Shown here one piece after another: positions 17,286-27,028 of a stretch of DNA of 64,000 nucleotides; positions within the stretch are counted from its first letter, which is position 1; each line of letters begins with the position of its first letter. Position numbers and translations under genes: made by a program. Under the pieces are notes generated by a model. The model was not told where the DNA came from and did no database searches. It saw only the letters and a program-made list of their open reading frames with translations. Location: contig JAVVEH010000022.1 in the NCBI GenBank assembly GCA_032251435.1, forward strand, positions 11,939 to 75,938. The letters are read 5' to 3'. This DNA is from JAVVEH01 sp032251435 (lineage in GTDB: Bacteria > Verrucomicrobiota > Lentisphaeria > Oligosphaerales > MVZH01).

Positions 17286-17418
17286 GGTTTTAACAACGGG
17301 TTTGTGGGATGTCGGCGTGCGGATGGGTGTGTCGCTTCGCTTAATTTAACCAGATCCGAGCCAATTCCAACCCCGTAAAATTCGGTCCGGTCTAAAAACT
17401 CAGGATGACGCTTCGCCG

Positions 17419-17435
17419 CTGATCCTAAGGATCAG
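17419..17435. other. Perfect 7-bp hairpin spanning the GH95 stop codon
   Basis: CTGATCC and GGATCAG pair across TAA, and the TAG stop of the upstream GH95 gene lies within it. No T-run follows, so it is not a standard terminator; it could protect the mRNA end or bind a protein. The rest of the 139-nt spacer to the GH63-like gene shows nothing I recognise. Confidence 0.35.
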
Positions 17436-20283
17436 ACTTCATGCCCGCGGCGCGGTTTCTGAAAACCAGAAAAGGTGTAAGCGTTTTCTGTTCCCCCTTG
17501 GCGATGGTCAAGGTGATTTGTTTGCCACCGTATCGGATGTCGCATGGCTCCTCTGCCGACAGGTTGTGAATGACGGCGTTGACGAGCTGGCCGTCTTGCC
17601 ATTCCATATCCACCTTGTAGCCGCCGCGGGCCCGAAGCCCGGCGACTTTGCCATTGGGCCAGGCGTCGGGAAGGGCGGGAAGCAGGCGGATTGTGCCGCG
17701 CGGACACTGCAGCAACATCTCGGCGACGGCGGCCGTACCGCCGAAATTGCCGTCGATCTGAAACGGCGCATGCTGGCACAGGAGATTCCGTCCGCCTTTC
17801 GTGATCAGCAGGGTCAGGAGTTTGTATGCGTGGTTACCATCATGCAGCCGCGCCCAGAAGTTGGCTTTCCAGGCCATCGACCAGCCCGTGCTTTGGTCAC
17901 CGCGCCGTTCCAATGTCACCCGGGCGGCTTTGGCCAATTCAGGTGTGTCGTCGGGGGTAATTTCATCGTAGGGATGCAATCCATAAAGGTGCGAGACATG
18001 CCGATGGTGTGGCTCCGCTTCCTCGTAGTCCTCGAGCCATTCCATGATCTGGCCGTGTTTGCCGACCCTCGTTGGCGCCAGCTTGGCCCTGGTCTCCGCC
18101 AGCTTCTTCCGAAACGCCTCGTCGATATCAAGAATTCCGGCTGCTTCGATGCAGTTGTCAAACAGTTCGCGCAAAATCTGCATGTCCATCGTCGGTCCCA
18201 TGCAGACCCGGGCCTGCCTGCCGTCGCCATACTTGAAGGCATTCTCCGGCGAGTTGGACGGCGCGGTCACCAGCCAGCCCGTCTTCGGATCGGAGATCAG
18301 CATATCCAGGAAAAATTCCGCCGACCCTTTCATGATGGGGTAGGCCCATTTGAGAAACTCCTTGTCGCGGGTATAGGCGTAATGCTCCCACAGATGATCG
18401 CACAGCCAGGGGGAACCTGTCGCGGTGGCGCCCCAGCCAGCCTGCTCGCCCGGGGCGGTGAACCCCCATACATTGGTGATCACGTGGGCCACCCAGCCAT
18501 CGGCATTGTAGTAGGCCTTGGCGGTTTCGGCACCGGGCTTCTGCAGGGATTCAATCAGCTTGAACAGCGGTTCGTGGCAATCGCCAAGGCCCGTCACTTC
18601 GGCCGGCCAGTAGTTCATCTGCACATTGATGTCGAGGTGATAGTCGCAGTTCCACGGTGTCCGGATGCCTTCCGCCCATAAGCCCTGGAGATTGGCCGGC
18701 ATGGAGCCCGGTCGCGAACTGCTGATCAAGAGGTAGCGGCCGTAGTTGAAATAGAGCGCCGACAACGCCGGATCCGCCTCCCCTTTCGCCAGCGCCGCGA
18801 GACGCTTGTCCGTTGGCTGCCTGGCGCGCTCCTGGCTCTCTGGATCGCCATCGTCAAGATGAATGCTCATGCGGTCGAAATAACTGCGGTGGTCCGCCAC
18901 ATGCGCGGCGCGCAACGACGCATAGGATTTCGTCGAACTCCTGGCGATATCCAGCTTGGTCGCCTCTGTCGGATCCGGCGTATTACGCCCGGCAAAGCCC
19001 TGGTAATCGGTGCCGGCCGCAATCAGGAGGACGACCTCGTCGGCATTCTTAACGGTCAGCGTGTCCGCCTCTGTCGACACGCTTCCGCCAGTGGCCAGCG
19101 CGCGCAGACGCGCCACAAACTGCATGCCGGATTGGCCGCGCTGCGCGCTGGTGTTGCCAACCATCAGCAGTCCGTCCGGTCCGTCGGGCCGGGTGGCGGC
19201 GCTCTGCAGGCGGCTGAGAGCAGCGTCAAGCGAAATCATTCCGGGCTTGTCGGCAGCAAAACGAAAGACCATCACCTGGTCCGGGGCGCTCGCGAAGGCT
19301 TCACGGGTATAGGTCACGCCGCCCTGCGTGTAGGTGACCGTGGCAATGGCGGTATCCAGATCCAGGCTGCGTTGATAATCGGTCACGTCTGCTTTGGGTT
19401 CGAGAACCACGGACACCGGAAGCTGTCCGACCTGCCGGTACCATCGGCAATAGATGGCAATCACGTTCTTGCCCGGTTTGAGGTACGGGCTGATATCCCC
19501 CTCGAAGCGGGCATGACCACCGGAGCGGTAGCCGGGAAGTTCACCCGCCTTCTCCCCGTTCACATAGACCGCGCCATTGCGGACACCGGTATCGAGGCGC
19601 AATACGCCGAGTTGTTTATATTGCGTTTCGGTTAGCGTGAAGTGATGGCGCAGGATCGCCTTTTCGTCACGGTTCAGGCGACGGGCGCCCGCGACGACTT
19701 TGCCGTCAGCAATTTCATAATCGGCCCACGTGCTTTCATCTGCATCACTTTTGCTCTTCTCGGCCACCTGTCGGGCTATCTCGTGATGTTGGGCGCGGTA
19801 ATCGTCGATTCCCGGCGTGGTCAGCATCTCGTACTTCCAGGTGTTCAGCGGAAGCGTCTTGATATCCGAATGCCAGACAATATTCAGGTTTCCCAATTCC
19901 TGAAAGCAACCCCAGGGACCACTGGCGCCGCCACGGGAGCCCCCGCCCGTGCAGGTGAAGGTCTGATTGACCAGGGCTTCGGCTTCGGCGTTTTTGCCTG
20001 CGAGGAGCAGCTCGCGTATTTTCGGCAGATTTTCGAATGCATCCGCCCGGTTCCAGTCCGTCCGCATGCCGGACCAGACCGTGTCTTCGTTCAGCGCGAT
20101 GCGCTCGCGAAGCACCTTGCCGAAGATCATCGCGCCCAGCCGCCCGTTGCCAATAGGAAGTGCCTCATGCTGCCAGCTTTGCGCCGGAGTTTCGTACCAT
20201 AGCTGGGTCGATGGAAAAACCTCCGCTGACACCGTTGTCACAACCCCTGCAATGCAAACTAGAAATCTTGCAAATCGAATCAT
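17425..20283 (-). CDS. Glycoside hydrolase family 95 (alpha-L-fucosidase/galactosidase) with an inserted beta-sandwich
   Basis: The protein has 952 aa. The signal peptide is MIRFARFLVCIAGVVTTVSA. GH95 hallmarks are LPIGNGRLGAMIFG, LNEDTVWSG, ANLQGLWAEG, DYHLDINVQMNYWPAE, HHRHVSHLYGLHP and IDGNFGGTAAVAEML. The enzyme removes alpha-1,2-fucose or alpha-L-galactose by inversion. Unlike ordinary members, about 160 residues (138-298) interrupt the N-terminal beta-domain; they end with a VYVNGEKAGELPGY...ISPYLKPGKNVIAIYCRWY pattern of a jelly-roll, galactose-binding-like module, after which normal GH95 sequence (DYQRSLDLDTAIATVTY) resumes. A strong AAGGAG site 8 nt before the ATG fixes the start. 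It is the last gene of the long array, 90 nt after a second GH95. Confidence 0.93.
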   Translation of the reverse strand: MIRFARFLVCIAGVVTTVSAEVFPSTQLWYETPAQSWQHEALPIGNGRLGAMIFGKVLRERIALNEDTVWSGMRTDWNRADAFENLPKIRELLLAGKNAEAEALVNQTFTCTGGGSRGGASGPWGCFQELGNLNIVWHSDIKTLPLNTWKYEMLTTPGIDDYRAQHHEIARQVAEKSKSDADESTWADYEIADGKVVAGARRLNRDEKAILRHHFTLTETQYKQLGVLRLDTGVRNGAVYVNGEKAGELPGYRSGGHARFEGDISPYLKPGKNVIAIYCRWYRQVGQLPVSVVLEPKADVTDYQRSLDLDTAIATVTYTQGGVTYTREAFASAPDQVMVFRFAADKPGMISLDAALSRLQSAATRPDGPDGLLMVGNTSAQRGQSGMQFVARLRALATGGSVSTEADTLTVKNADEVVLLIAAGTDYQGFAGRNTPDPTEATKLDIARSSTKSYASLRAAHVADHRSYFDRMSIHLDDGDPESQERARQPTDKRLAALAKGEADPALSALYFNYGRYLLISSSRPGSMPANLQGLWAEGIRTPWNCDYHLDINVQMNYWPAEVTGLGDCHEPLFKLIESLQKPGAETAKAYYNADGWVAHVITNVWGFTAPGEQAGWGATATGSPWLCDHLWEHYAYTRDKEFLKWAYPIMKGSAEFFLDMLISDPKTGWLVTAPSNSPENAFKYGDGRQARVCMGPTMDMQILRELFDNCIEAAGILDIDEAFRKKLAETRAKLAPTRVGKHGQIMEWLEDYEEAEPHHRHVSHLYGLHPYDEITPDDTPELAKAARVTLERRGDQSTGWSMAWKANFWARLHDGNHAYKLLTLLITKGGRNLLCQHAPFQIDGNFGGTAAVAEMLLQCPRGTIRLLPALPDAWPNGKVAGLRARGGYKVDMEWQDGQLVNAVIHNLSAEEPCDIRYGGKQITLTIAKGEQKTLTPFLVFRNRAAGMKSDP

Positions 20284-20350
20284 TAATGTCTCCTTGTGTT
20301 ACTTTTGATGGGCACCTTCTGAGCCATCGTTTGTGGGGGAGCGTTTCATA

Positions 20351-20363
20351 TGAGTCTGACTCA
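20351..20363. promoter_or_regulatory. Candidate operator: 13-bp palindrome upstream of GH95
   Basis: TGAGTCTGACTCA is a perfect palindrome around one central base, about 70 nt upstream of the GH95 ATG. The adjoining CATATGAGTC also occurs (on the other strand) in the GH3 promoter region at 10381-10390. No clear -35/-10 pair is visible, so the regulatory role is a guess. Confidence 0.35.
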
Positions 20364-20373
20364 CATCCATTCT

Positions 20374-22857
20374 TTACAGTCCCTTCAGTACGATCGTGCC
20401 GCTTGCGTCAATCGATACAGGCTTTGTCTTTTTGCCGCAAAGCAGGACACACTCGCGGCTTTCGCCGGTAAGGTTACGGATCTCGACGCGCTCCAACGCG
20501 CCATCCCGCCACTCCATATCCATCTCCAACCCACCCCGCAGTTTCATGCCCTTGACACGTCCAGTCTGCCAGGCTTCCGGCAGCGCTGGTAAAAGATGAA
20601 TCAGACGCGGACGCTCTTTCACGTCCCCAGACACCTGGTCACTGTTCCCTGGCGCATGCAGATGTGACTGCACAAGCATCTCGTTGACCGCTGCCGCGTA
20701 ACCAAAGTTGCAGTCGATCTGGAAGGGTGGATGGGTCGTCCAGAGATTTCCGTAGGTCTTGGACTTCAACACACTCCCTGCCTGACTATAGGCATGCTCA
20801 GCATCCAGCAGTCTAGCGTAAACACATGACTTGAATATTTTGCTCCAGCCCGTCATCCCTTTTCCCCTGGCAAGGACACTGACCTTCGCAGCGTCGGCAA
20901 ATGCGGGAGTCATTGTCGGATGGATCTGTCGGCCGGGATATACCGCGAGCATGTGACTGACATGCCGGTGCTGATTCTTCGGGTCGTCCATGTCGGCCAT
21001 CCACTCCTGCAGCTGGCCCCATCTTCCAATTTGGGGACCTAGCAGCTTATCCCGTTTTTCTGTCAATTCACGGCGCAACCCTTCATCGACACCCAGCTCC
21101 TGGGCCGCTTCGATGGTGTTGTTGAACAGATCCCAGCAGAGCTGCTGATCATAGGAGACACCGTCAAGATGGGTTCTTAGCCCCTCAATGATCTTGACAC
21201 TTCCGTCCGCTTGCACTTGCGGACCCTGCTCGGGAGACGTGCCGTCAGGCACGACAAGCGTACCATCCGGCAATTCCTTGAGGTGATCCAGCCAGAACTC
21301 GCTAATCTCCTTCATGATCGGATAGGCGTAGCGTCCAAGATAGTCCTTATCCTGCGTGAAAGCGAAATGGTCCCAGAGGTTCTGACTGATCCAGGCCGAA
21401 TCGCCTTTCTGGAAATAATAGGTCGACCCGCCGAAAATGCCATTCTCGGAGCGCATCAGCCAGCCCCGCTTGACACCAAGCACCCTCCGGGTCTCCTCCT
21501 TGCGCACCTCGCGAATGGAATCGAGCCACTCGGCCAGCGGCACAAAACACTCCGAAAGGTTTGCCTGGTCCGCAAACCAGTAGTTCATCTGCAGGTTGAT
21601 GTCCGTATGGTAGTCGCAAAGCCATGCCGGCCTCAGGTGAAACAGCCAAAGCCCCTGCAGGTTGGCGGGGAGCCCGCCGTAGCCCGGCCGGGAACAACTG
21701 ATCATCAGGTAGCGTGCATAGCGGTACAGAAGCGCCTCCAGATCCGGATCGCCCCCTGGCTCATAGGCCGCCACTCTCTGTGCGGTGGAGAGCTTCATCT
21801 TTTCGTCAGTTGACCGGCCCAGCTCGATGGAAAAACGGTCATAAAGCGACCGGTAATCGGTGACGTGCTCGTCAAGGAGCTCATCACACTCCCTCGCGGC
21901 TGCCGCATCGAGTCGCGCGGTGACGCGCGCATGCGGATGTTCGCCCCGCCAGCCTTTCGCCCGGTCATTCAGGTAGTTGGTGTCCGCCGCGAGGATCAGC
22001 GTCAGGGTATCACATTTGGCGAAAACGATCCGGTCCCCCTTCACGGAGATCGTCCCCCCCTCGTTCAGCACCCGGACCTGCGCTTCATAGTCGAGATTGA
22101 TAATCTCCTTGCTCACATACTCCCTGCCGCGCAGCCCCTTGCCCAGCACCTGCCGCCACCAGAACAGGTCCTTGCTCTGTCCTGTAAGCGTCAGCGTCTG
22201 ACCTTCAGCACGGGTGACGATTGCCGCCATCGACTTCGGATCATGCCCCTGCTCCTGTGCGAACGTGGAGCGATGCATACTGTCAAGCCACACGCTACCG
22301 GATAGGGCACCGGGCTTGCTGGCCGTGAAGCGAATGACGCAAACCTGTGCCGGATAACTGGCAAAGTATTCACGCTTGTATGTGATGCCATTGGACGTGT
22401 AGATAACGCTCTGCACCCCCCGGCTGATATCCAGCTCCCGCCGGTAGTCAGTCACGCCAAAGCCGGGGGCCTTTGGCGTATGTTCTTGGTTCCTGGTACT
22501 TTGTTCCTCGTTACCCCCCGCTTCGAGCTCCGCGCTCCGCGCTTCGAGCTCCACATAGATATCACCGAACGGCTGGTAGCCGCCGGTGTGATCTTCGTTG
22601 CCTACCCACAGGGAATCCTCATTGAACTGGATTCTTTCCAGGTCGGGGTCACCGAACACGGTGAACCCCAGACGGCCATTCCCCATCGGGTAGACATGGT
22701 TCGACCAATGCTTGTCGAGATATCTGAGGGTCTTTGCGGTCGTTTCCGGAACCGCAGTCGGACGATCCGTCCATAGCACATGGGTGCCCTCACCGCCGCG
22801 CGCCAGAGACACCGCCAACGAAAGGGATGTAACCAATAAAGCCGATCTAATACTCAT
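20374..22857 (-). CDS. Glycoside hydrolase family 95, divergent second copy
   Basis: The 827-aa protein has a signal peptide (MSIRSALLVTSLSLAVSLAR) and the GH95 sequence markers YPMGNGRLGFTVFG, FNEDSLWVGN, LPANLQGLWLFH, DYHTDINLQMNYWFAD, QHRHVSHMLAVYPG and IDCNFGYAAAVNEML. The catalytic Asn and Asp positions seen in the first copy are kept, so it should be active, but the sequence is divergent and may target another linkage. Residues about 104-132 (VELEARSAELEAGG, then EEQSTRNQEHTPKAP) do not look like GH95: they are a translation of 7-bp repeat arrays inserted in frame (22480-22551). The start has AAGGGAGA about 6 nt upstream. It lies 18 nt after the giant PDZ-toroid gene. Confidence 0.9.
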   Translation of the reverse strand: MSIRSALLVTSLSLAVSLARGGEGTHVLWTDRPTAVPETTAKTLRYLDKHWSNHVYPMGNGRLGFTVFGDPDLERIQFNEDSLWVGNEDHTGGYQPFGDIYVELEARSAELEAGGNEEQSTRNQEHTPKAPGFGVTDYRRELDISRGVQSVIYTSNGITYKREYFASYPAQVCVIRFTASKPGALSGSVWLDSMHRSTFAQEQGHDPKSMAAIVTRAEGQTLTLTGQSKDLFWWRQVLGKGLRGREYVSKEIINLDYEAQVRVLNEGGTISVKGDRIVFAKCDTLTLILAADTNYLNDRAKGWRGEHPHARVTARLDAAAARECDELLDEHVTDYRSLYDRFSIELGRSTDEKMKLSTAQRVAAYEPGGDPDLEALLYRYARYLMISCSRPGYGGLPANLQGLWLFHLRPAWLCDYHTDINLQMNYWFADQANLSECFVPLAEWLDSIREVRKEETRRVLGVKRGWLMRSENGIFGGSTYYFQKGDSAWISQNLWDHFAFTQDKDYLGRYAYPIMKEISEFWLDHLKELPDGTLVVPDGTSPEQGPQVQADGSVKIIEGLRTHLDGVSYDQQLCWDLFNNTIEAAQELGVDEGLRRELTEKRDKLLGPQIGRWGQLQEWMADMDDPKNQHRHVSHMLAVYPGRQIHPTMTPAFADAAKVSVLARGKGMTGWSKIFKSCVYARLLDAEHAYSQAGSVLKSKTYGNLWTTHPPFQIDCNFGYAAAVNEMLVQSHLHAPGNSDQVSGDVKERPRLIHLLPALPEAWQTGRVKGMKLRGGLEMDMEWRDGALERVEIRNLTGESRECVLLCGKKTKPVSIDASGTIVLKGL
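22480..22551. repeat. 7-bp tandem repeats inserted inside the GH95 coding sequence
   Basis: Five phased heptads of the TGGTACT/TTGTTCC type lie at 22480-22514 and four of the CGCGCTC type at 22524-22551. The first phrase nearly matches the array at 63744-63799. The insertion keeps the reading frame and adds roughly 29 residues to a surface-exposed-looking region. Confidence 0.85.
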
Positions 22858-22875
22858 ATTCAGTCTCCCTTCCCC

Positions 22876-25800
22876 CTAATCCTTCTTCCTCGCCTGCACC
22901 TCGAAATCAACCGGTTCTGCAGTCTTATAGGTGCCGCGGAAGGCACCCCAGCGCCGCTTGTGGCGTGACGAGATGGCAATGGTGTTTTCGCCATCGCGCA
23001 GCAGCTTCAGCGCATAGTCGGTAAGCTGGGCATCGGTTTCCCCCAGCCCACGGCCAAGGTTGTCAATTTTGGCGACCAGCTCGCCGTTGAGGTAGATCAC
23101 GACATTGTCCTGCTGGAAGAACTTGCCCTGAACCCTCAGCGAATCAAAGGCCTTCTTGTCCTCAACATTGAAAGTACTGCGGAAGAGTGCTGTGTGGTAC
23201 ATGCACCAGGAGATGGGGACCTTGGCGTCATGCCATGCGGAGTCGTCGAACCGACGGCCGGTCCAGTCTTCCGGCGCTTGATCGATGGTCTCAACCAGCT
23301 TGAGTTTCCATGTGTCGCCTGCGGTTTTGTCGCTCTTACTTTTGACGAGCCCAACCCAGGTTTCCTTTGCCTTTGGTACCTTTGCCAGCTTGCCAGCCGC
23401 GTCCAGTTCCTTTTGTTCCACTCCACGGATTTTGCGTTGCGCCTGAATGCGTTCCTTGCCCTCCGGCGATTCCAGCGCTTCGGCGATGGCTTTCAGCCGC
23501 TTGTCGTCAGCCGCCACGACGCCCTTAAGCTGGGGTAGTTCCAGGGATGCGTAGTGGTAGCTGCCTTCATCGATCAACCGTTCGGTCAGCGACAGATCAT
23601 GGTCAACGCTGGCGCGGAGCGTCCGCACCCGTTCGAGGAAAGCGTTGACAACAGGCAGGTCCTCGGCGGGCAGCACGCCAGCCAGCAGTTCTTCCACCAA
23701 TGTCTGGCAGCGCGCGTAATCCCGTTTCCGATGCGCCTCGATGGCGGGTTTCATATAGTCCGGGGCGCCGGGGCCGAAGACGGATTTCGGCGCTCCCAGC
23801 ATGCGCAGGCGCTGCTTGGGCGCCACGTAGTGCAGTGCATAGGAGACACCGATACCGCCACGGCCCACCTGATTAAAACTGCCGTCGGATCGGCGATAGA
23901 GTTCCCGCCACCAGGTCTGGTTCTTCATGAAGTGCTTGAAGCCCTGTTCGCCCGCCATCCAGGCGCCGATCGGGGTCCAGAAGTTGTTGAAGAACATGCC
24001 CCCATGGCCGCCACGGGTGTTGTTGAAGGAATAGACGCACTTGCGCGCGCAGATTTCGACGCTGTCATTGACGTTCACCATATTGAAGAGTGAAGCCGCC
24101 ATCCCCAGTTTGCCGTTCATACTACCGACGGTACCATTGGCTTCGGCCAGCGGGTTGACAGGAAAGGGGCCATCGCGGCGGCCGCCAGAATAGGTGTAGA
24201 GCACGAATCCGTATTCGGCGCGCCCTTTGTTGAAGTGCGTGAGCCCGCGTTCCAGCGCCAGTTCATCAACCTCCAGCCCGGCTTCTTTGGCGTAGAGCAT
24301 ACCCATGACACAGGCCATCCCGGCATGGGGCAGCAGTCCGTAGCCGGATGTCCAGCGATCCGGGCCGGTTGGATATTTGTGCCGCCAGCCGCCAATGACC
24401 TCCTCGCCATGTGCCGCTTCGACGCCCTCGGGGGTTTCCGCTTCCGGCTTCAGTTGCGTCATGGTCGCCCGGTCAGTGAGGTTTTTCAGATAAGGCAGTA
24501 CATTCGGATCACCGGTCGCGTGGTAGTATTCGCCCAGCAGCAGTGCGTCGTGTCCAAGCCCCCAATTGCTTGCGGACATATCCGGCGTGACAGGCTTGAG
24601 TGGATCTTTCTCCATCATCGAGTAGATGGTGCGACGCACGAGTCCCTGATGCTCGGGGGTTCCGGAAGCGAGCAGAAACAGCAGATCCGTATTCAGGAAT
24701 CCCGTGGGCTCGGACGCCATTCCCGACTCCGGGCGGTAGCGCCTGGACATCCATGCTTCGGCGTTCTTGACGATGGTCTCTGACTTCTCGCAATAGTACG
24801 GTGTGGTGGAACTGTACGACCCGAGGATCTGAAGCTGAAGCTCAACATCCATCAGCTTGGTGCCGCGACGAACACTCAGAACGAGTTTCCCCTCGCCTGC
24901 TTCAGACTCACTGAACGTGATGGCCGCCGCAAGATCCCGGTATTGCTGGTCATCCGCAACGCCTTCTTCATCATTGAAATTCTTGCCGTTGGCACCGTAG
25001 ATATAATCGCCCGGCTGAAGCAGCCCATCGGCCGGCGTGCCGGGACCCGTGCTGATCACATAGATATTGGGACCAAATGGGCTGGAATAGATACCAATCG
25101 GGCCAGGCCGACGGGGAATCGGTTCCGAGTCGCCGGTTGCCATGCTGGCTATCTCGCCATTGATGATGGCCACATTGTTCTTCCCCCATTTGTCGGCAGT
25201 CAGGCTGTACTCCGGCGGCAGCTCGACTTTCTCTTCTGGCGGCGCCCAATCAAACACCCAACCAGCATCCGTGGAGAACGGGAGCGCCGGCAGTCCGGCA
25301 CGGTTGACAAGCTCCTGGTTGGGGCGCTCGCTCCAGTTGTAGCGGACAAACTGGACCGGGCCTTCGCTCCGCAGCTTGATTGTTGATCCTTCGATCGTCG
25401 CCTCTGCCGGCCTGAATTCTCGATCCGGTCCCGCGACCTCGAAGGTGTCCAGCGCCGCGCCAGTTGCCTTGAGCCCTTCGGCGGTTCCGGGCTTGAAAAA
25501 AATCGTCGCCTTGGACAGTCGCGTCTCGACGCGGTCAAGCATGGGGCCAGTAACCACGACATCCTTATGCCCCAGAACAGATCCCAGCGCCCACTGTTTG
25601 CAGCGTTCGGCCAGCAGCTTGTCGTCCGCAGGCTGACCGCTGAACGGGATGTTCGCCATTCCCGGCAGGATCAGACCGATGCTCTCGGCAGCCTCTGCGG
25701 TCCGGCGATGCAGTTCCCGGATTTCCCGGTTGTGGGCGGCATACACATCGAGATCCGATGACGGCGGGAGGATCAAGCCGACCGGCAGCGATTCGTCGCC

Positions 25801-26913
25801 CAGTGCCCGCCGCCAGTCACGCGGCACATAGGGAATCGTGAAGTCAGAAATGCGGAATCCAAGCTTAACGATCAGGTAGTTATCACCCCAGGCCGCGTCC
25901 AGTTCCGTATTGTCCGTGGACGTACCCGCCTTCTCCAGATCGCGATAGGCGATAAAAGGGTAGTCGTTCCCAAGCTGCAGCAGGAGCCCTTTGAAGGCAA
26001 TGCCTTGCAGCGGACGGATGACGGCGTTGAAGCCGGCGGAAGGATACATCGGGTTACGAAGCGGGTGCAGGCCAAGGGACGGTTTGCTGCCGCGGTTCTC
26101 GCCCCACTTGCTTACATGGTTCGCCCAATAGGCATCCAGTTCCTTCTGGGCTTTTCCACTGTCGCGATCCTCGGCAAGTCGCACCATATTCTTGCGCAGC
26201 CACGGGAGATCGTTCTCCTTGGGATGCATGGTTTCGATATCGTCCAGCGCCTTGTCACTGAGCCAACCAATTCCGAAGTGCCGATCCATGTTCACATCCA
26301 CAATACCGATCGGAACATCACCCATATCGGCAAGATCCCTGCCGAAGTAGAATGCGGCACCCGAGAGGGCAAGCGCGTTTTGACGATCCACCTGCATCCA
26401 GCCGTCAGTCGCGTCCGGTGCCAACTCATCCTGCGGCTGTTTCGCAGGGACCGTCGTGACGCGGATCGCCCGGAAGGCCGCGCTTGGTTTGAAGGCCTTC
26501 GCGGCAGCCTTACCCACTTCCGTCCGCCCCAGGGATATGTCCACATAGGTCTGGCGTGCAAACATGATCACATCACCGACGACCACATCGTTGAGTGACA
26601 CGTTACCCGTGACGCGTGATGAAGTAACCGTTAGCTTCTGGCCTTTGGTGTTGGTCGGCATGGGATCGAGGGTAACGGCCCACTGCCCGGTTTCGTCCGC
26701 CTTGCTGGTCTTCTCCTGCCCGGCAAAGGACACCTTGACCTCGGCACCCGCCGGGGCAAAGCCGCGGACGACCGTAGCCTTATCCCGCTGCAGGACCATA
26801 TTGTCGCTGAAGTAGCGATGCAGCCGAAGATCTTGACCTGACGCGCTCACCGCACTCACCAGCACAAAGGCTAGAACCATTGTCATACTGATACGATTCA
26901 CTGATTTCATCAT
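22876..26913 (-). CDS. Giant secreted pseudo-acetylesterase/PDZ/alpha-toroid protein
   Basis: The protein has 1345 aa with a signal peptide (ends SAVSASG). Residues 28-500 copy a sialate O-acetylesterase: YFSDNMVLQRDKATVVRGFA opens it, but where active enzymes have GEVWVCSGQSNM this has GDVIMFARQTYV (114-125), so the nucleophile Ser is Thr122 and the SGNH Asn is lost. About residues 570-700 form a PDZ-like domain (GPFGPNIYVISTGPG, GLLQPGDYIYGANG). About 700-1060 form an alpha-toroid resembling DUF6288 (GLLPHAGMACVMGMLYA, GHGGMFFNNFWTPIGAW). The C-terminus is a galactose-binding-like sandwich (NVVIYLNGELVAKIDN). A role in binding or presenting glycan is inferred; no catalytic activity can be assigned. 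A close relative lies at 47418-51497. Confidence 0.75.
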   Translation of the reverse strand: MMKSVNRISMTMVLAFVLVSAVSASGQDLRLHRYFSDNMVLQRDKATVVRGFAPAGAEVKVSFAGQEKTSKADETGQWAVTLDPMPTNTKGQKLTVTSSRVTGNVSLNDVVVGDVIMFARQTYVDISLGRTEVGKAAAKAFKPSAAFRAIRVTTVPAKQPQDELAPDATDGWMQVDRQNALALSGAAFYFGRDLADMGDVPIGIVDVNMDRHFGIGWLSDKALDDIETMHPKENDLPWLRKNMVRLAEDRDSGKAQKELDAYWANHVSKWGENRGSKPSLGLHPLRNPMYPSAGFNAVIRPLQGIAFKGLLLQLGNDYPFIAYRDLEKAGTSTDNTELDAAWGDNYLIVKLGFRISDFTIPYVPRDWRRALGDESLPVGLILPPSSDLDVYAAHNREIRELHRRTAEAAESIGLILPGMANIPFSGQPADDKLLAERCKQWALGSVLGHKDVVVTGPMLDRVETRLSKATIFFKPGTAEGLKATGAALDTFEVAGPDREFRPAEATIEGSTIKLRSEGPVQFVRYNWSERPNQELVNRAGLPALPFSTDAGWVFDWAPPEEKVELPPEYSLTADKWGKNNVAIINGEIASMATGDSEPIPRRPGPIGIYSSPFGPNIYVISTGPGTPADGLLQPGDYIYGANGKNFNDEEGVADDQQYRDLAAAITFSESEAGEGKLVLSVRRGTKLMDVELQLQILGSYSSTTPYYCEKSETIVKNAEAWMSRRYRPESGMASEPTGFLNTDLLFLLASGTPEHQGLVRRTIYSMMEKDPLKPVTPDMSASNWGLGHDALLLGEYYHATGDPNVLPYLKNLTDRATMTQLKPEAETPEGVEAAHGEEVIGGWRHKYPTGPDRWTSGYGLLPHAGMACVMGMLYAKEAGLEVDELALERGLTHFNKGRAEYGFVLYTYSGGRRDGPFPVNPLAEANGTVGSMNGKLGMAASLFNMVNVNDSVEICARKCVYSFNNTRGGHGGMFFNNFWTPIGAWMAGEQGFKHFMKNQTWWRELYRRSDGSFNQVGRGGIGVSYALHYVAPKQRLRMLGAPKSVFGPGAPDYMKPAIEAHRKRDYARCQTLVEELLAGVLPAEDLPVVNAFLERVRTLRASVDHDLSLTERLIDEGSYHYASLELPQLKGVVAADDKRLKAIAEALESPEGKERIQAQRKIRGVEQKELDAAGKLAKVPKAKETWVGLVKSKSDKTAGDTWKLKLVETIDQAPEDWTGRRFDDSAWHDAKVPISWCMYHTALFRSTFNVEDKKAFDSLRVQGKFFQQDNVVIYLNGELVAKIDNLGRGLGETDAQLTDYALKLLRDGENTIAISSRHKRRWGAFRGTYKTAEPVDFEVQARKKD

Positions 26914-27028
26914 TTTCTCCTGTTTGGATTTTTGTATCTGTCAAAGCTAATAGCAGGCATCCCTATCTAATCTTATTTTCTGCAGGGTGTCAGAACGTCA
27001 TCTTCACCCCCGCTTTTCCGCCCATTTC

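Noticed and set aside
17518..18681. 387-codon plus-strand open frame opposite GH95
   Set aside because: Antisense to catalytic GH95 motifs; no domain features.
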